Shown here one piece after another: positions 35,133-44,076 of a DNA stretch of 64,000 nucleotides. The position numbers and the translations under genes are program-made. The notes beneath the pieces are model-generated. The model made no database searches, had not been told where the DNA came from, and saw nothing but the letters and a program-made list of their open reading frames with translations. The DNA is from JANQIO01 sp965601975 (GTDB lineage Bacteria; Pseudomonadota; Gammaproteobacteria; Pseudomonadales; Halieaceae): assembly GCA_965601975.1 (NCBI GenBank), contig OZ271856.1, positions 3,720,001 through 3,784,000 on the forward strand, given 5' to 3'. Position 1 is the stretch's first letter, and each line of letters begins with the position of its first letter.

Positions 35133-37499
35133 CTAGGCCAGGTCGGCCAGTGCCTGCATCAGGTCCTGTATCGTGTAGGGCTTGCGGATGATCGGTTCGT
35201 TGAGGTCCTGGATGGTGTGCTCCGGCACATAACCCGAAACAAACAGGATGCGGACATCTTGTGAGATTTCACGAACCGCTGAGGCAACCTCCTGCCCACC
35301 CATTTCCGGCATCACCAGGTCAAGGATCAGCAGACGGATCTCGTCCTTGCGCGCCTTGTAGAGTTCCAGCGCCTGTCTTCCGTCGGCCGCCGTGCAGGTT
35401 TCGTACCCTGCCCGCTCTAGCAGCTTGCACGCCAAATCCCGCAACTGGGCGTTGTCGTCGGCAACGAGCACCAGCTCACCGGCGCTCGGAGCAAGCTTGT
35501 AACCCTGGGGATATGACTCGCCGTCGTCCACGGCCGCTACCGCCTCGGACTGCGACAGCGGCAGGTACACCGCAAAGCGGCTCCCCTTACCCGGCGTCGA
35601 GTCGACAGTGATCGTCCCGTGGTGCTGCTCAACGATGCTATAGCTGTTCGCCAGGCCCAGCCCCGTCCCCATGGCGCTCCCCTTGGTAGTGAAGAAGGGG
35701 TCGAAAATGCGCGGCAGGGTGTCCGCATCAATGCCCTCACCATCGTCTTCGACGGTGATCACGGCGTACTCCCCGGGACCCGACTGCGGGTCGGGTTGTA
35801 CACCTAACTGATCAACCGTCTGCTGCTCAGCAGTGATCCGGATGCTGCCTTTGTATTGCACCGCATCCCGCGCGTTGAAGCACAGGTTCAGCAGCACCTG
35901 CTCGAGCTGCGAGCGGTCGCCCTGGACAGACAGCGGCACATTGCTGGGATTCACGCCCAGGTCGATGGAGGCCGGTAATGTACGCTCCAGCAGGGTCTCG
36001 AGTTCATCCAGGAAATCATTGACGTCGAACACTTCAGGGCGCGCCTTTTCCTGGCGGCTGAGCGTTGCGAGTTTTTTGGTCAGGCTCATGGCGCGCATGG
36101 CCACATCACGAACGTTCTCCAGGGTAGTCCTGGCCTCGGCGTCGTGCTTGCCTTCCAGCAGCATTACCTCGATATTCCCCAGGATAACCTGCAACAGGTT
36201 ATTGAAATCATGCGTGATGCCGCCGGCCATCTCACCCATCGCGCGCATCTTCTGGGAATGGGCAACGCGGTCTTCCAGGCGCTTGATATCGGTGACGTCT
36301 CGACCCACCGCCGTGATCCCGACCATCTCGCCCTTGTCGTTGAGCACGGCGCGATTGGACCACGCCAGCCAGCGCCAGCCGTCTTTCGTCATCGCACGCT
36401 GTTCGTGGTAAGCCGTGTGTGGCGGAACCTTGAGGCGTTCCAGTGAGCGCGCCGTGAGTTCGCGGTCGTCCTCATGCACCAGTGGCATGAACGCCTTGCC
36501 GAGGAGTTCTTCCTCGCTCTTGCCAAACATCTCGCAGTAGCTGGGGCTGATGTACTGGAACTCACCGTCCATATCGACCTTGACCACGAGGTCGGTCTGG
36601 TTCTCCACCAGCAGCCGGTACTTGTCCTCGCGCTCCTCAATGTCGCGCTGTTTAACCAGGGCGTAGCGGATTGCCAACGTGAGCAGCAAGACCAACAACA
36701 AGCCGAAGCCAATCCAGGTCTCGCCGAGCCCTTCATGCGTCGTCGCCTCGAGGTAGGTGGCCAGTGGCGCCATGGTGAAGCCCCAGGGCTCACCCGGGGT
36801 GCTGATCTGCAGCTCGACCTGATACGGACTCTGCCCGGCGGCACTGGTGTCAGCCAGCTCAAAGAACGGTGTATCCCCATCAAGCAGCGCAAATGCGAAG
36901 TAGCTCCGCAAACGCCCCTCGGGCAGACAGGAGTTCATCAACGATTCAACGCGGAATACGCCATTGACGAAACCCACCTGCTGACCGGCGGCCGCACGAA
37001 TCGGAAGGTACAGCGCGAATCCCTGGCCACCTTGCAGCAGCTCGATTATGTCCGTACGTGCCATAACGCCGTTTTCCGCTGCCCGCTCCAGGGCGCGGAC
37101 AACGGATTCATTGGGGTTCTGTCTCAGGTTGGCGCCGAGGGCTGCGAGATTGGGCTCGACAGGGTAGACAGCTCGAATGACGCCATCCATGTCCACGTAG
37201 TTCAGTGCCTGCACACCTGAATACAAGGGCAGGAGCGTCATGGCGCGATCATCCCAATCAGCGATGATCTGCTCGCGGGACTGCCATGGATAACCGGCGA
37301 GCGTTCGCACCAGGCCCGCTCGCGAGTCGAAACAGGACTCCAGGCGCAGCTTCAGCTGCTCAGCCGTGGTCCGGGTTTCAATATCGATGTGCTGGTCAAA
37401 GCTGTCGTCGCCCACCACCTTGAGCTGCAGCACGAGCAGCAGGCCCAGCAGCAGGAAGGCCAGAGGCATCCAGTTGTGACGGCGCTTCCATTTGCTCAC
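35133..37499 (-). CDS. CHASE-PAS hybrid sensor histidine kinase
   Basis: A 788-residue protein from GTG 37499. It has TM1 (12-28), a periplasmic CHASE domain (about 35-250, LPLYSGVQALNYVDMDG), TM2 (262-282), PAS with PAC (about 290-405), HisKA with phospho-accepting H430 (GGITHDFNNLLQ), HATPase (N-box LNLCFNARDAV, G-boxes DDGEGI and GTGLGL) and a C-terminal receiver (about 675-788) with acceptor D727 (LLILDLVMPEMGG). There is no DNA-binding output and no neighbouring response regulator, so it must hand on phosphate or signal by other means. CHASE domains sense small extracellular ligands. Confidence 0.93.
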   Translation of the reverse strand: MSKWKRRHNWMPLAFLLLGLLLVLQLKVVGDDSFDQHIDIETRTTAEQLKLRLESCFDSRAGLVRTLAGYPWQSREQIIADWDDRAMTLLPLYSGVQALNYVDMDGVIRAVYPVEPNLAALGANLRQNPNESVVRALERAAENGVMARTDIIELLQGGQGFALYLPIRAAAGQQVGFVNGVFRVESLMNSCLPEGRLRSYFAFALLDGDTPFFELADTSAAGQSPYQVELQISTPGEPWGFTMAPLATYLEATTHEGLGETWIGFGLLLVLLLTLAIRYALVKQRDIEEREDKYRLLVENQTDLVVKVDMDGEFQYISPSYCEMFGKSEEELLGKAFMPLVHEDDRELTARSLERLKVPPHTAYHEQRAMTKDGWRWLAWSNRAVLNDKGEMVGITAVGRDVTDIKRLEDRVAHSQKMRAMGEMAGGITHDFNNLLQVILGNIEVMLLEGKHDAEARTTLENVRDVAMRAMSLTKKLATLSRQEKARPEVFDVNDFLDELETLLERTLPASIDLGVNPSNVPLSVQGDRSQLEQVLLNLCFNARDAVQYKGSIRITAEQQTVDQLGVQPDPQSGPGEYAVITVEDDGEGIDADTLPRIFDPFFTTKGSAMGTGLGLANSYSIVEQHHGTITVDSTPGKGSRFAVYLPLSQSEAVAAVDDGESYPQGYKLAPSAGELVLVADDNAQLRDLACKLLERAGYETCTAADGRQALELYKARKDEIRLLILDLVMPEMGGQEVASAVREISQDVRILFVSGYVPEHTIQDLNEPIIRKPYTIQDLMQALADLA

Positions 37500-37667
37500 G
37501 AGTGGATCTGGCTCACCATGTTGTTATCTGAGGATTACAGGGCGCGCGCAATAAACCACTGCAGACATACCCCACTTGGCACAATTATACGAGGGATATT
37601 GCGTCGACAGGATGCGTGGAATCAAAAGAATTGCAGAAGGGACACGGTGCTGTCGCGGCCGAATTGC

Positions 37668-38585
37668 CTATTCAGTGAGCGTGTTGACCAGTCTTTCACG
37701 ATCGGCCGGGTCAACATCCAAATGGGTGAGATAGGCGTCCACTGAGCCATAGTGCTCCACCACGCTGTCGTAGAACGCGTTCAGCATGTCCGGCGTTACT
37801 CCCAGGAAGGGGAAATAGGCATCCGCGCCCAGCGGCCTGGGAGCCGTGCGCCAACCGGTTGACGCGGTCTTCTCGGCGATCTGCGCTGCCAGCGCTGCCG
37901 AGCGTTCCCGGGTCCGGGCCACCTCGTTGGTCAGCAGAAAATCCGCCATGATCGATTCGCGCCCCACCCCGAGTGATTCCATCAAAAGCGCTACCGCAAT
38001 CCCCGTGCGATCCTTGCCCGCGGAACAGTGGATCAGGATCGGCCAGTTTGATTCATCCCGGGCGATGTCAAACAGGCGCCGATAGGCGTCCGCCCCAACG
38101 CTGTGGATGTTGCGATAGGCCGTGAGCAGGTGCTCGTGTGACTCCTTCGCGGTAAACCGGCCCGAGCGCAGCAGCTTGCTCTGGTTCGTCACCCACCAGC
38201 CGTCTGGCTTGCCAATTGGCAGCTGAATGAACTGCGGCGGGTTCGAGCCGGGCCAGTGGGTGGGCGATTTCTCCACCTCCGCCGAATTGCGCAGGTCGAT
38301 AACAGTGCGGATGCCGAGTGCTTCGAGCCTTTTGAAGTCTTCAGCCGTGAGCCTCGAGAGCTCGCCAGAGCGGTAGATTCTTCCCCAGCGAATGTGGCGC
38401 CCATCCCGGGCATCATAGCCACCAATGTCGCGGGTGTTCGACGCTGCCGCCAGTTCCACGACGCGCGCATGACCCGAATCACCCGCGATCGCCTGTTCGC
38501 CGGTCACCAGCACGCCGACCAGTATCAATAGCCTACATAGCGATGCCGGGTATCGAGCTATCGCGACAGGGCTGTCAGGTACCAT
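37668..38585 (-). CDS. Exported tyrosine/dual-specificity phosphatase (Y_phosphatase3)
   Basis: A 305-residue protein from ATG 38585, which overlaps the Rieske gene end by 28 bp. A hydrophobic segment LCRLLILVGVLVTGEQAIAG looks like a signal peptide, so it is probably periplasmic. The phosphatase loop HCSAGKDRTG carries C187 and R193, and NTRDIGGY and IRTVIDLR match the family that includes the Mycobacterium PtpB-like group. Last gene of the long leftward operon; why a secreted phosphatase sits there is unclear. Confidence 0.82.
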   Translation of the reverse strand: MVPDSPVAIARYPASLCRLLILVGVLVTGEQAIAGDSGHARVVELAAASNTRDIGGYDARDGRHIRWGRIYRSGELSRLTAEDFKRLEALGIRTVIDLRNSAEVEKSPTHWPGSNPPQFIQLPIGKPDGWWVTNQSKLLRSGRFTAKESHEHLLTAYRNIHSVGADAYRRLFDIARDESNWPILIHCSAGKDRTGIAVALLMESLGVGRESIMADFLLTNEVARTRERSAALAAQIAEKTASTGWRTAPRPLGADAYFPFLGVTPDMLNAFYDSVVEHYGSVDAYLTHLDVDPADRERLVNTLTE

Positions 38586-39808
38586 TTCACGAAGTCCGGG
38601 CAAATGTACTCGTAGCCCGGGTGGTAGGGGCCGGGTTCGAAGAAGCGCGAGTTCACCCCGGCGCTGTTGCGGGTGATGATGTATTCGTCCTCCAGGGTGG
38701 TGTGGTGCCACAGCCAGGTCACGGCGTCCCTATCGTAGTCTTCACCCTCTTCTGCATCGCCACGAACGTACCAGACGATCTCCATATCGGTCTCGGTGAT
38801 ACCCCGCGGGGTGAAGCGGTATAGCACGCAATGGTCCGGGTAGTTGAGCATGAAGCACAGGGGGCCGAGCTGGAAATCCCCGGCGCCGCCGTCGTAGCCC
38901 TTGAACTGGCCCATCAATGGCGCCACGGGCTGGCCGCCGTCGCTGCCGGTCAGGAAGCCGTCGTAGAGCGCATAGCGGCTGTGGTAGACGTCGGTGCCGA
39001 AGTCCGTCGACGAACAGTAGGCCTGGTAGTGGTCCAGCGTGACATTGGGCACCCCGGTCTGCTCCTCGGCCCGGGCCAGCATGGCGTCGGTGATATCGCT
39101 GACCCGGTCTTCCAGGTCCTGAAGGGTGTGCATCTTGGCGTAAGCCCGGTGGGCAGTGGCGCAGTGATAGCACTCCAGGTAGTTTTCCAGCGCCAGCTTC
39201 CAGTTGGCCTCGACCTTGTAGACCTGGGCGTGGGCGACTTTCGCATTGGGCAGGTCGTAGGGCTCGAGCGCCGCGCCGATGGTGTCGAGCGCCGGCTCGA
39301 AATCCGCGGCATCGGGATTGCAGTTGATGAAGATCAGCCCTTCGTAGACGCAGCAGCGGGCGTGCTTGAGCCCGTGGTCCTCGAGCCTGAAGCCTTCCAG
39401 CGCCTCCATGGCCCTGGCCGCCTTCAGGCTGCCGTCCAGGTTGTAGACCCAGCCGTGGTAGGGGCAGACGAAGGTCTTGCGGTTGCCGCTGGCCGCCTCG
39501 CAGACACGCGCGCCGCGATGGCGACAGATATTCATCAGCGCGTGTATCTCACCCTGCTCGTCGCGGCAGATGATGATCGAATCTTCTCCCAGCTCGAACT
39601 GGATATAGTCGCCGGGTTCCGGCACCTGGCTGACGTGGGCGGCGTACAGCCAGCTCTTGTAGAGGATCTCGTCGAGCTCCTGCTCGAACACGATATGCGA
39701 ACGATAGAAGTAGGGGTCCATCGCGTAGCCCGGCTTCTCGAGCTGCTCTGTGATCTTTTCCCGCATCAGCGAGACGCTGTCGTCGACTTTGGTAGCTATC
39801 AGTTTCAT
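38558..39808 (-). CDS. Rieske oxygenase alpha subunit (betaine/carnitine-demethylase-like)
   Basis: A 416-residue protein. The Rieske [2Fe-2S] ligands are C95-x-H97 and C115-x2-H118 (CRHRG and CPYHGW). The mononuclear iron site is in LECYHCATAHRAY, with H215 and H220 and E212 where many ring-hydroxylating enzymes have aspartate. A glutamate at this bridging position is known in carnitine monooxygenase CntA, so N-demethylation or C-N cleavage is a better guess than ring hydroxylation. No reductase gene accompanies it. It is 19 bp downstream of the glutamine-synthetase-like gene in the same operon. Confidence 0.85.
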   Translation of the reverse strand: MKLIATKVDDSVSLMREKITEQLEKPGYAMDPYFYRSHIVFEQELDEILYKSWLYAAHVSQVPEPGDYIQFELGEDSIIICRDEQGEIHALMNICRHRGARVCEAASGNRKTFVCPYHGWVYNLDGSLKAARAMEALEGFRLEDHGLKHARCCVYEGLIFINCNPDAADFEPALDTIGAALEPYDLPNAKVAHAQVYKVEANWKLALENYLECYHCATAHRAYAKMHTLQDLEDRVSDITDAMLARAEEQTGVPNVTLDHYQAYCSSTDFGTDVYHSRYALYDGFLTGSDGGQPVAPLMGQFKGYDGGAGDFQLGPLCFMLNYPDHCVLYRFTPRGITETDMEIVWYVRGDAEEGEDYDRDAVTWLWHHTTLEDEYIITRNSAGVNSRFFEPGPYHPGYEYICPDFVKWYLTALSR

Positions 39809-39827
39809 GGTCGGGCCTACACTCGCC

Positions 39828-41210
39828 TTAAACAGTGCGCAGATACCATTCGTAGTCCAGGTTGCTGATCACTTCCCGGAACTGGTTGTACTCATCCCTT
39901 CGCGTCATCTCGAACAGCTTGTGGAAGTGATCGCCGAAGTAGGTCGGCACCACCTCGCTGGCGAGCCAGTTGTCCAGGGCTGCCGGCCAGTCGGTGGCCA
40001 GGGTGATTTCCTCGTCCTCGAGGAAGGTACCTTCCGGCACATGAGTGCCGGGCTCGCAGTGGTTTGCCAACCCGTAGTGGATGCCTGCCAGCACCGCCGC
40101 CATCACCAGGTACGGATTTGAATCGGCGCCGGCGACCCGGTGTTCGATTCTCAGGTTCTTCGCATCGCTGACCGGGATGCGCAGTGACACATTGCGGTGG
40201 TTGTAACCCCAGTTCGGCGACAGCGGCGCGTAGCAGCCGGGCTTCAGCCGCCGGAAGGAGTTGGCGTTGGGCGCGAACACCGCCTGGCAGTCCTTCATCA
40301 GGGCGCCGAGCCCGCCGATGGCCTCGCGCATGCGCGGACCCACTGGAGGGTTAGCTTCACTATCGGGATCGACGAAGATGTTGTTCCCGTCGGCGTCGTA
40401 GACGCTGATGTGGATGTGCAGGCCGTTGCCGGGTTCATCGGCGAAGGGCTTGGCCATGAACGTCGCACCCATGCCCTGGGAAGCGGCCACGCCCTTGATC
40501 AACCGCTTCAGCAGCACCGCGTCATCGCAGGCCCTCACCACGTCGTCGACGTGATGCAGGTTGATCTCGAACTGGCCGGGAGCGAACTCCAGGTGGGCGG
40601 TGGTGGCGGGAATACCCTGGGCCTCGCAGGCCAGGCGCACGGCTTCGAGGAAGCCGTCGTACTCCGCCATGTCCTCAGGATTGCAGTACTGGGTACCTTC
40701 CTGGGACAGGTTGGTCCCGAGGATACGGCCGAGCCGCGGTTTGGGCACGGGGCCCTCCGCATCCGCCAGCAGGTAGAACTCAAGCTCGGTCGCCACCACG
40801 ACTTTCAGTCCCATGTCAGTGAGCGGCTTCAAGGCATTGCGCAGCAGCGTGCGGCAGTTCCAGGACAGGGGTTCGCCGTCGAGCTCAGTCCAGTCCGCCA
40901 GCACCTGGTGGGTCGCCGACTGCAGCCAGGGAATGGGCGCAAGGGTGCCGGACACCGGCCACAGCCGCTTGTCCGGGTCGCCGTCGAGTGTGCCCAGCCC
41001 CAGCGGTTCGCAGCAGTCACCGAGGGTGTTCATGATCGTGGTCGTACCCGGCCCGGTCAGCCCCTTGCTGGTAAAGGTCTCGACCTCCGCCCGCGGAATG
41101 CGCTTGGCTCGCAGGATGCCGTTCATGTCCGGCGATAGAATTTCCAGCGATCCCAGGTCCGGATGCTGTTCCAGGTAGGCCTTGACCTCGTCGAGGGTGC
41201 AGTGGCTCAT
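39828..41210 (-). CDS. Glutamine-synthetase family ligase, PuuA-like
   Basis: A 460-residue GS-fold protein. Metal and nucleotide motifs are present: ATELEFYLL, HLEFAPGQFEINLHH, GNGLHIHISV, NSFRRLKPGCYAP and LRIEHRVAG. It lacks the adenylylation-loop character of GlnA and looks like the PuuA/GlnT subfamily, which joins glutamate to an amine such as a polyamine, ethanolamine or methylamine. Overlaps the enoyl-CoA hydratase stop as ATGA and lies just before the Rieske gene. Amine substrate unknown. Confidence 0.85.
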   Translation of the reverse strand: MSHCTLDEVKAYLEQHPDLGSLEILSPDMNGILRAKRIPRAEVETFTSKGLTGPGTTTIMNTLGDCCEPLGLGTLDGDPDKRLWPVSGTLAPIPWLQSATHQVLADWTELDGEPLSWNCRTLLRNALKPLTDMGLKVVVATELEFYLLADAEGPVPKPRLGRILGTNLSQEGTQYCNPEDMAEYDGFLEAVRLACEAQGIPATTAHLEFAPGQFEINLHHVDDVVRACDDAVLLKRLIKGVAASQGMGATFMAKPFADEPGNGLHIHISVYDADGNNIFVDPDSEANPPVGPRMREAIGGLGALMKDCQAVFAPNANSFRRLKPGCYAPLSPNWGYNHRNVSLRIPVSDAKNLRIEHRVAGADSNPYLVMAAVLAGIHYGLANHCEPGTHVPEGTFLEDEEITLATDWPAALDNWLASEVVPTYFGDHFHKLFEMTRRDEYNQFREVISNLDYEWYLRTV

Positions 41211-41953
41211 TGCGTGTCCTTGTTGTCTGCCGGCATGGCTTCGATCTGTACATCGAAGTCTAACGCCCGGGACAGGGCCTCGGGCATGCCCATAATACGG
41301 TAGCTCTCGTTGATGGCCTGCTTGGTGAGTCGTACCGCGTGCAGGTCGTTGCCGGCCACCTGTTGCGCCAGTTCCATTGCGGCGCTCTCGAGCTGTTCGG
41401 CGGGCACGACCCGGTTGACCAGGCCAAGGCTCTCCATGCGAGAAGCCGACACCTGTTTGTCCGCCGTCAGCAGCAACTCCTTCGCCACCTTGGCCGGCGC
41501 CAGCCAGGGCAGCAGCATGGCGACGATGCCGCTGCCGAAAGCCACCTCCGGCACCCCGAAGCGGCAGTCTTCGCTGGCCACGGTGAGGTCACAGGCCAGC
41601 GCCATTTCCAGGGCGCTGCCCAGGCAGTAACCCTGCGTCGCCGAGACCGTCACCTTCGGTGAGTCCCAGAAGCGCATGATGATATTGAAGTCCTTCTGCA
41701 GCTCTTCTCGCCAGAAGGACTCCGGGTCCACACCCGCAGGCGCATCCACGTCCAGGTCGAAGCCCGCGGAGAACGCCCTGCCGGCGCCTCGCAGCAGGAT
41801 CACACAAATGGTCTCGTCCGACTCGGCCCGGTCGAGGGCGGTGTGCAATGCCTCGATCATCGGCGGATTGATGGCATTGAGCTTGTCGGGCCGGTTGAGC
41901 GTGAGTATCGCGACGGCGCCCTCGGCCGCGTACTCGACCAGCGGCGCGTTCAC
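41207..41953 (-). CDS. Enoyl-CoA hydratase/isomerase family protein
   Basis: A 248-residue crotonase-fold protein. GTG 41953 is chosen because it overlaps the ligase stop (GTGA) and gives MNAPLVEYAAEGAVAILTLN. The CoA-binding loop is RAFSAGFDLDVDA, and the second oxyanion segment is TQGYCLGSALEMALACDL. The hydratase glutamate pair is only partly evident: GVPEVAFGSG keeps one glutamate. Hydration, isomerisation or CoA-thioester hydrolysis are all possible. Embedded in the operon between the acyl-CoA ligase and the GS-like gene. Confidence 0.85.
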   Translation of the reverse strand: MNAPLVEYAAEGAVAILTLNRPDKLNAINPPMIEALHTALDRAESDETICVILLRGAGRAFSAGFDLDVDAPAGVDPESFWREELQKDFNIIMRFWDSPKVTVSATQGYCLGSALEMALACDLTVASEDCRFGVPEVAFGSGIVAMLLPWLAPAKVAKELLLTADKQVSASRMESLGLVNRVVPAEQLESAAMELAQQVAGNDLHAVRLTKQAINESYRIMGMPEALSRALDFDVQIEAMPADNKDTQ

Positions 41954-44073
41954 GCGGCATCCTCCGTAGACTTGGCAGGCGCTTCCGCGCACACCACGAG
42001 CGCATCCAACCCGACCACGCCCCACGGGCCCAGCTTGACCGGGTTGATGTCGACCTCGACAACGATGTCCTTCAGCGCATGCACCATGACCGACAGCCGT
42101 GCCGCCATTTCACAGAAGGCATGTACATCGACAGGCTCCGCACCGCGGGCGCCACCCAGCAGCGGCTGCAGTTTCAAATTGTTCAGTGCGCGCTCGGCGG
42201 TGGCAGCATCGAAGGGGGCGGCCAGCACGGCAACGTCCTGCAGTGTCTCGGCGTGAATGCCACCGAGGCCCAGCACCACCATGGGGCCGAACTGGGGATC
42301 GAGGGTTGAGCCCAGGATCATTTCCAGCCCCTCCGCCTCGATCATCGGTGCGATATAGGCAGTGGCGCCCAGGCGTCCCGACAGCTCGCCATAGGCAGAT
42401 CGCAGCGCCGCGGCGGAGTCAATGTCCAGCACCACGCCGCCGACATCCGATTTGTGCTCGATGTCCTCGGCAGTTTTGAGCACCACCGGGTAGTGCAGGT
42501 TGTCCGCGACCGCGTCAACGTCATCGCCGCTGTGCACGAGCATCCCCGCGTTCATGGTCAGGCCGCAATCACTCAACAGCGCCGTGGACAGGTGTTCACC
42601 CAGGGACCCGGACAGTCCGGCATCGTTGATCTGGCCGCGAAGGTTGTCGACGATGAAGGGCGACAGCGCCGGCACCGCCATGACAGGCCGGCGCTGGAAA
42701 TCGCGGTATCCGAACAGGCAGCGCACGGCGGCCAGGAACTGGCTGACGCCGTCGAGAACCGGGAAACCGCGACGGGTGGTTTCAATCACCCGCGGATCGG
42801 CGCCAGTGCCCTGGCGCGAAGCCACCAGGCAGACCGGCTTGCCGGTGCGGGCGTGGGCCTGCTCCAGGTAATCCAGATAGTCGGTGTATATGCCGCCGCC
42901 CGGCGCGCGGTCGTGCACCACCGCACCCAGCAGGGCCGTGTCCTCGGCAAGCATGGCGGAGAAGCAGTCCGTCATGACCTGGTCGGCGTCGGCGCCTCCC
43001 GCACCCCAGCCATCCAGCGGGTTGACCGCCGGCAAACCGGGATCGAGACGTTCCAGCAATTGCTTTTCGGTGGACTCACTGAGCCGCGCGAAGGGCACGC
43101 CGGCAGCTTCCGCCAGGTCGATCATCAACTGCCGCTCGCCGCCACTGTCGTGGAGGCCGACCAGGCCGGCATGTTCGGCATCGGTCTCGGGCAGCGTCAC
43201 CTTCGACAGCAGGATCAGGGCCGAGGCCAGCTCGTCCATGTCAGCCACGCGCTGCACGCCGTAGCGATCGAAGATTGCCTGGTAGCTGTCGTCGCTGCCC
43301 GCCAGTGCGCCGCTGTGAGACTGGGCCATGCGGGCGGACAGCTCCGTGCGGCCCACCTTGAGGGTCACGATGGGAATGCGTTTTCCCGCGGCCTTGGCAA
43401 AGGCGGCTAGAAGCTTGTCGGGCTGTCGGGCTGTTTCAAGGAACAATCCGACCACCCCCGTCTCCGGCAGGTCGAGAACGTAGTCCAGGTAATCCTCGAC
43501 GCCGACCACCAGTTCCCGCCCGGTGGAGGCGGCGAACAGGAAGTCGATGCGCTCCTCGCAGTCGAGGATGCCCGACATGCCGGAACCGGACTGGCTCAGC
43601 AGCACCACGTTACCCACCACCGGGTGTTGCCGGGTGTCGAAACCGCAGCCCCAGAAACGGTCGCGGAAATTGTAGATGCCCATGCCGTTGCCGCCGGCCA
43701 GCAGCATGCCAGCCGCTTCGATCTTCGCAGCAACGCGTTCACGCAGGCCATCGCCCTCTTCCAACAGCAGGGCCGAGTAGATCGTCGCCGCGGGCACGCC
43801 CAGCGCGATGGCCTCATCGACCGCCTCCTCGATATGCCGGTCGCCGAGGGCAAAGATCACGTGTTCGGGGACTTCCGGAAGCGTACCCAGGGAGGAGAAA
43901 CAGGGGATCTCCAGTATCTGCTCGTGCCCGGGATTGACGGCAAACAGTCGCCCGGGGAACTTGCCCCGTTGAAGATTGACCAGCACCTCGTTGCCCACGG
44001 CGCCTTCCCGCGGCGTCGCGCCCACCACGGCGACGGAGGCCGGCGCAAGCAGTGGCTGGAGGCGATGGGTCAT
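41950..44073 (-). CDS. Acyl-CoA synthetase, ADP-forming (fused alpha/beta)
   Basis: A 707-residue fusion: CoA-binding domain (about 1-130, VAVVGATPREGAVGNEVL), succinyl-CoA-ligase-like domain (about 150-460, including VVLLSQSGSGM and the HDSGGERQLMIDLAE segment that likely carries the phosphohistidine) and a C-terminal ATP-grasp domain (about 485-700, HYPVVLKTAEDIEHKSDVGGV). It activates a carboxylic acid to its CoA ester with ATP to ADP. The family includes acetate and aryl/feruloyl-type ligases; acid unknown. Three bp after the GcvT gene and overlapping the hydratase start. Confidence 0.9.
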   Translation of the reverse strand: MTHRLQPLLAPASVAVVGATPREGAVGNEVLVNLQRGKFPGRLFAVNPGHEQILEIPCFSSLGTLPEVPEHVIFALGDRHIEEAVDEAIALGVPAATIYSALLLEEGDGLRERVAAKIEAAGMLLAGGNGMGIYNFRDRFWGCGFDTRQHPVVGNVVLLSQSGSGMSGILDCEERIDFLFAASTGRELVVGVEDYLDYVLDLPETGVVGLFLETARQPDKLLAAFAKAAGKRIPIVTLKVGRTELSARMAQSHSGALAGSDDSYQAIFDRYGVQRVADMDELASALILLSKVTLPETDAEHAGLVGLHDSGGERQLMIDLAEAAGVPFARLSESTEKQLLERLDPGLPAVNPLDGWGAGGADADQVMTDCFSAMLAEDTALLGAVVHDRAPGGGIYTDYLDYLEQAHARTGKPVCLVASRQGTGADPRVIETTRRGFPVLDGVSQFLAAVRCLFGYRDFQRRPVMAVPALSPFIVDNLRGQINDAGLSGSLGEHLSTALLSDCGLTMNAGMLVHSGDDVDAVADNLHYPVVLKTAEDIEHKSDVGGVVLDIDSAAALRSAYGELSGRLGATAYIAPMIEAEGLEMILGSTLDPQFGPMVVLGLGGIHAETLQDVAVLAAPFDAATAERALNNLKLQPLLGGARGAEPVDVHAFCEMAARLSVMVHALKDIVVEVDINPVKLGPWGVVGLDALVVCAEAPAKSTEDAA

Positions 44074-44076
44074 GGT

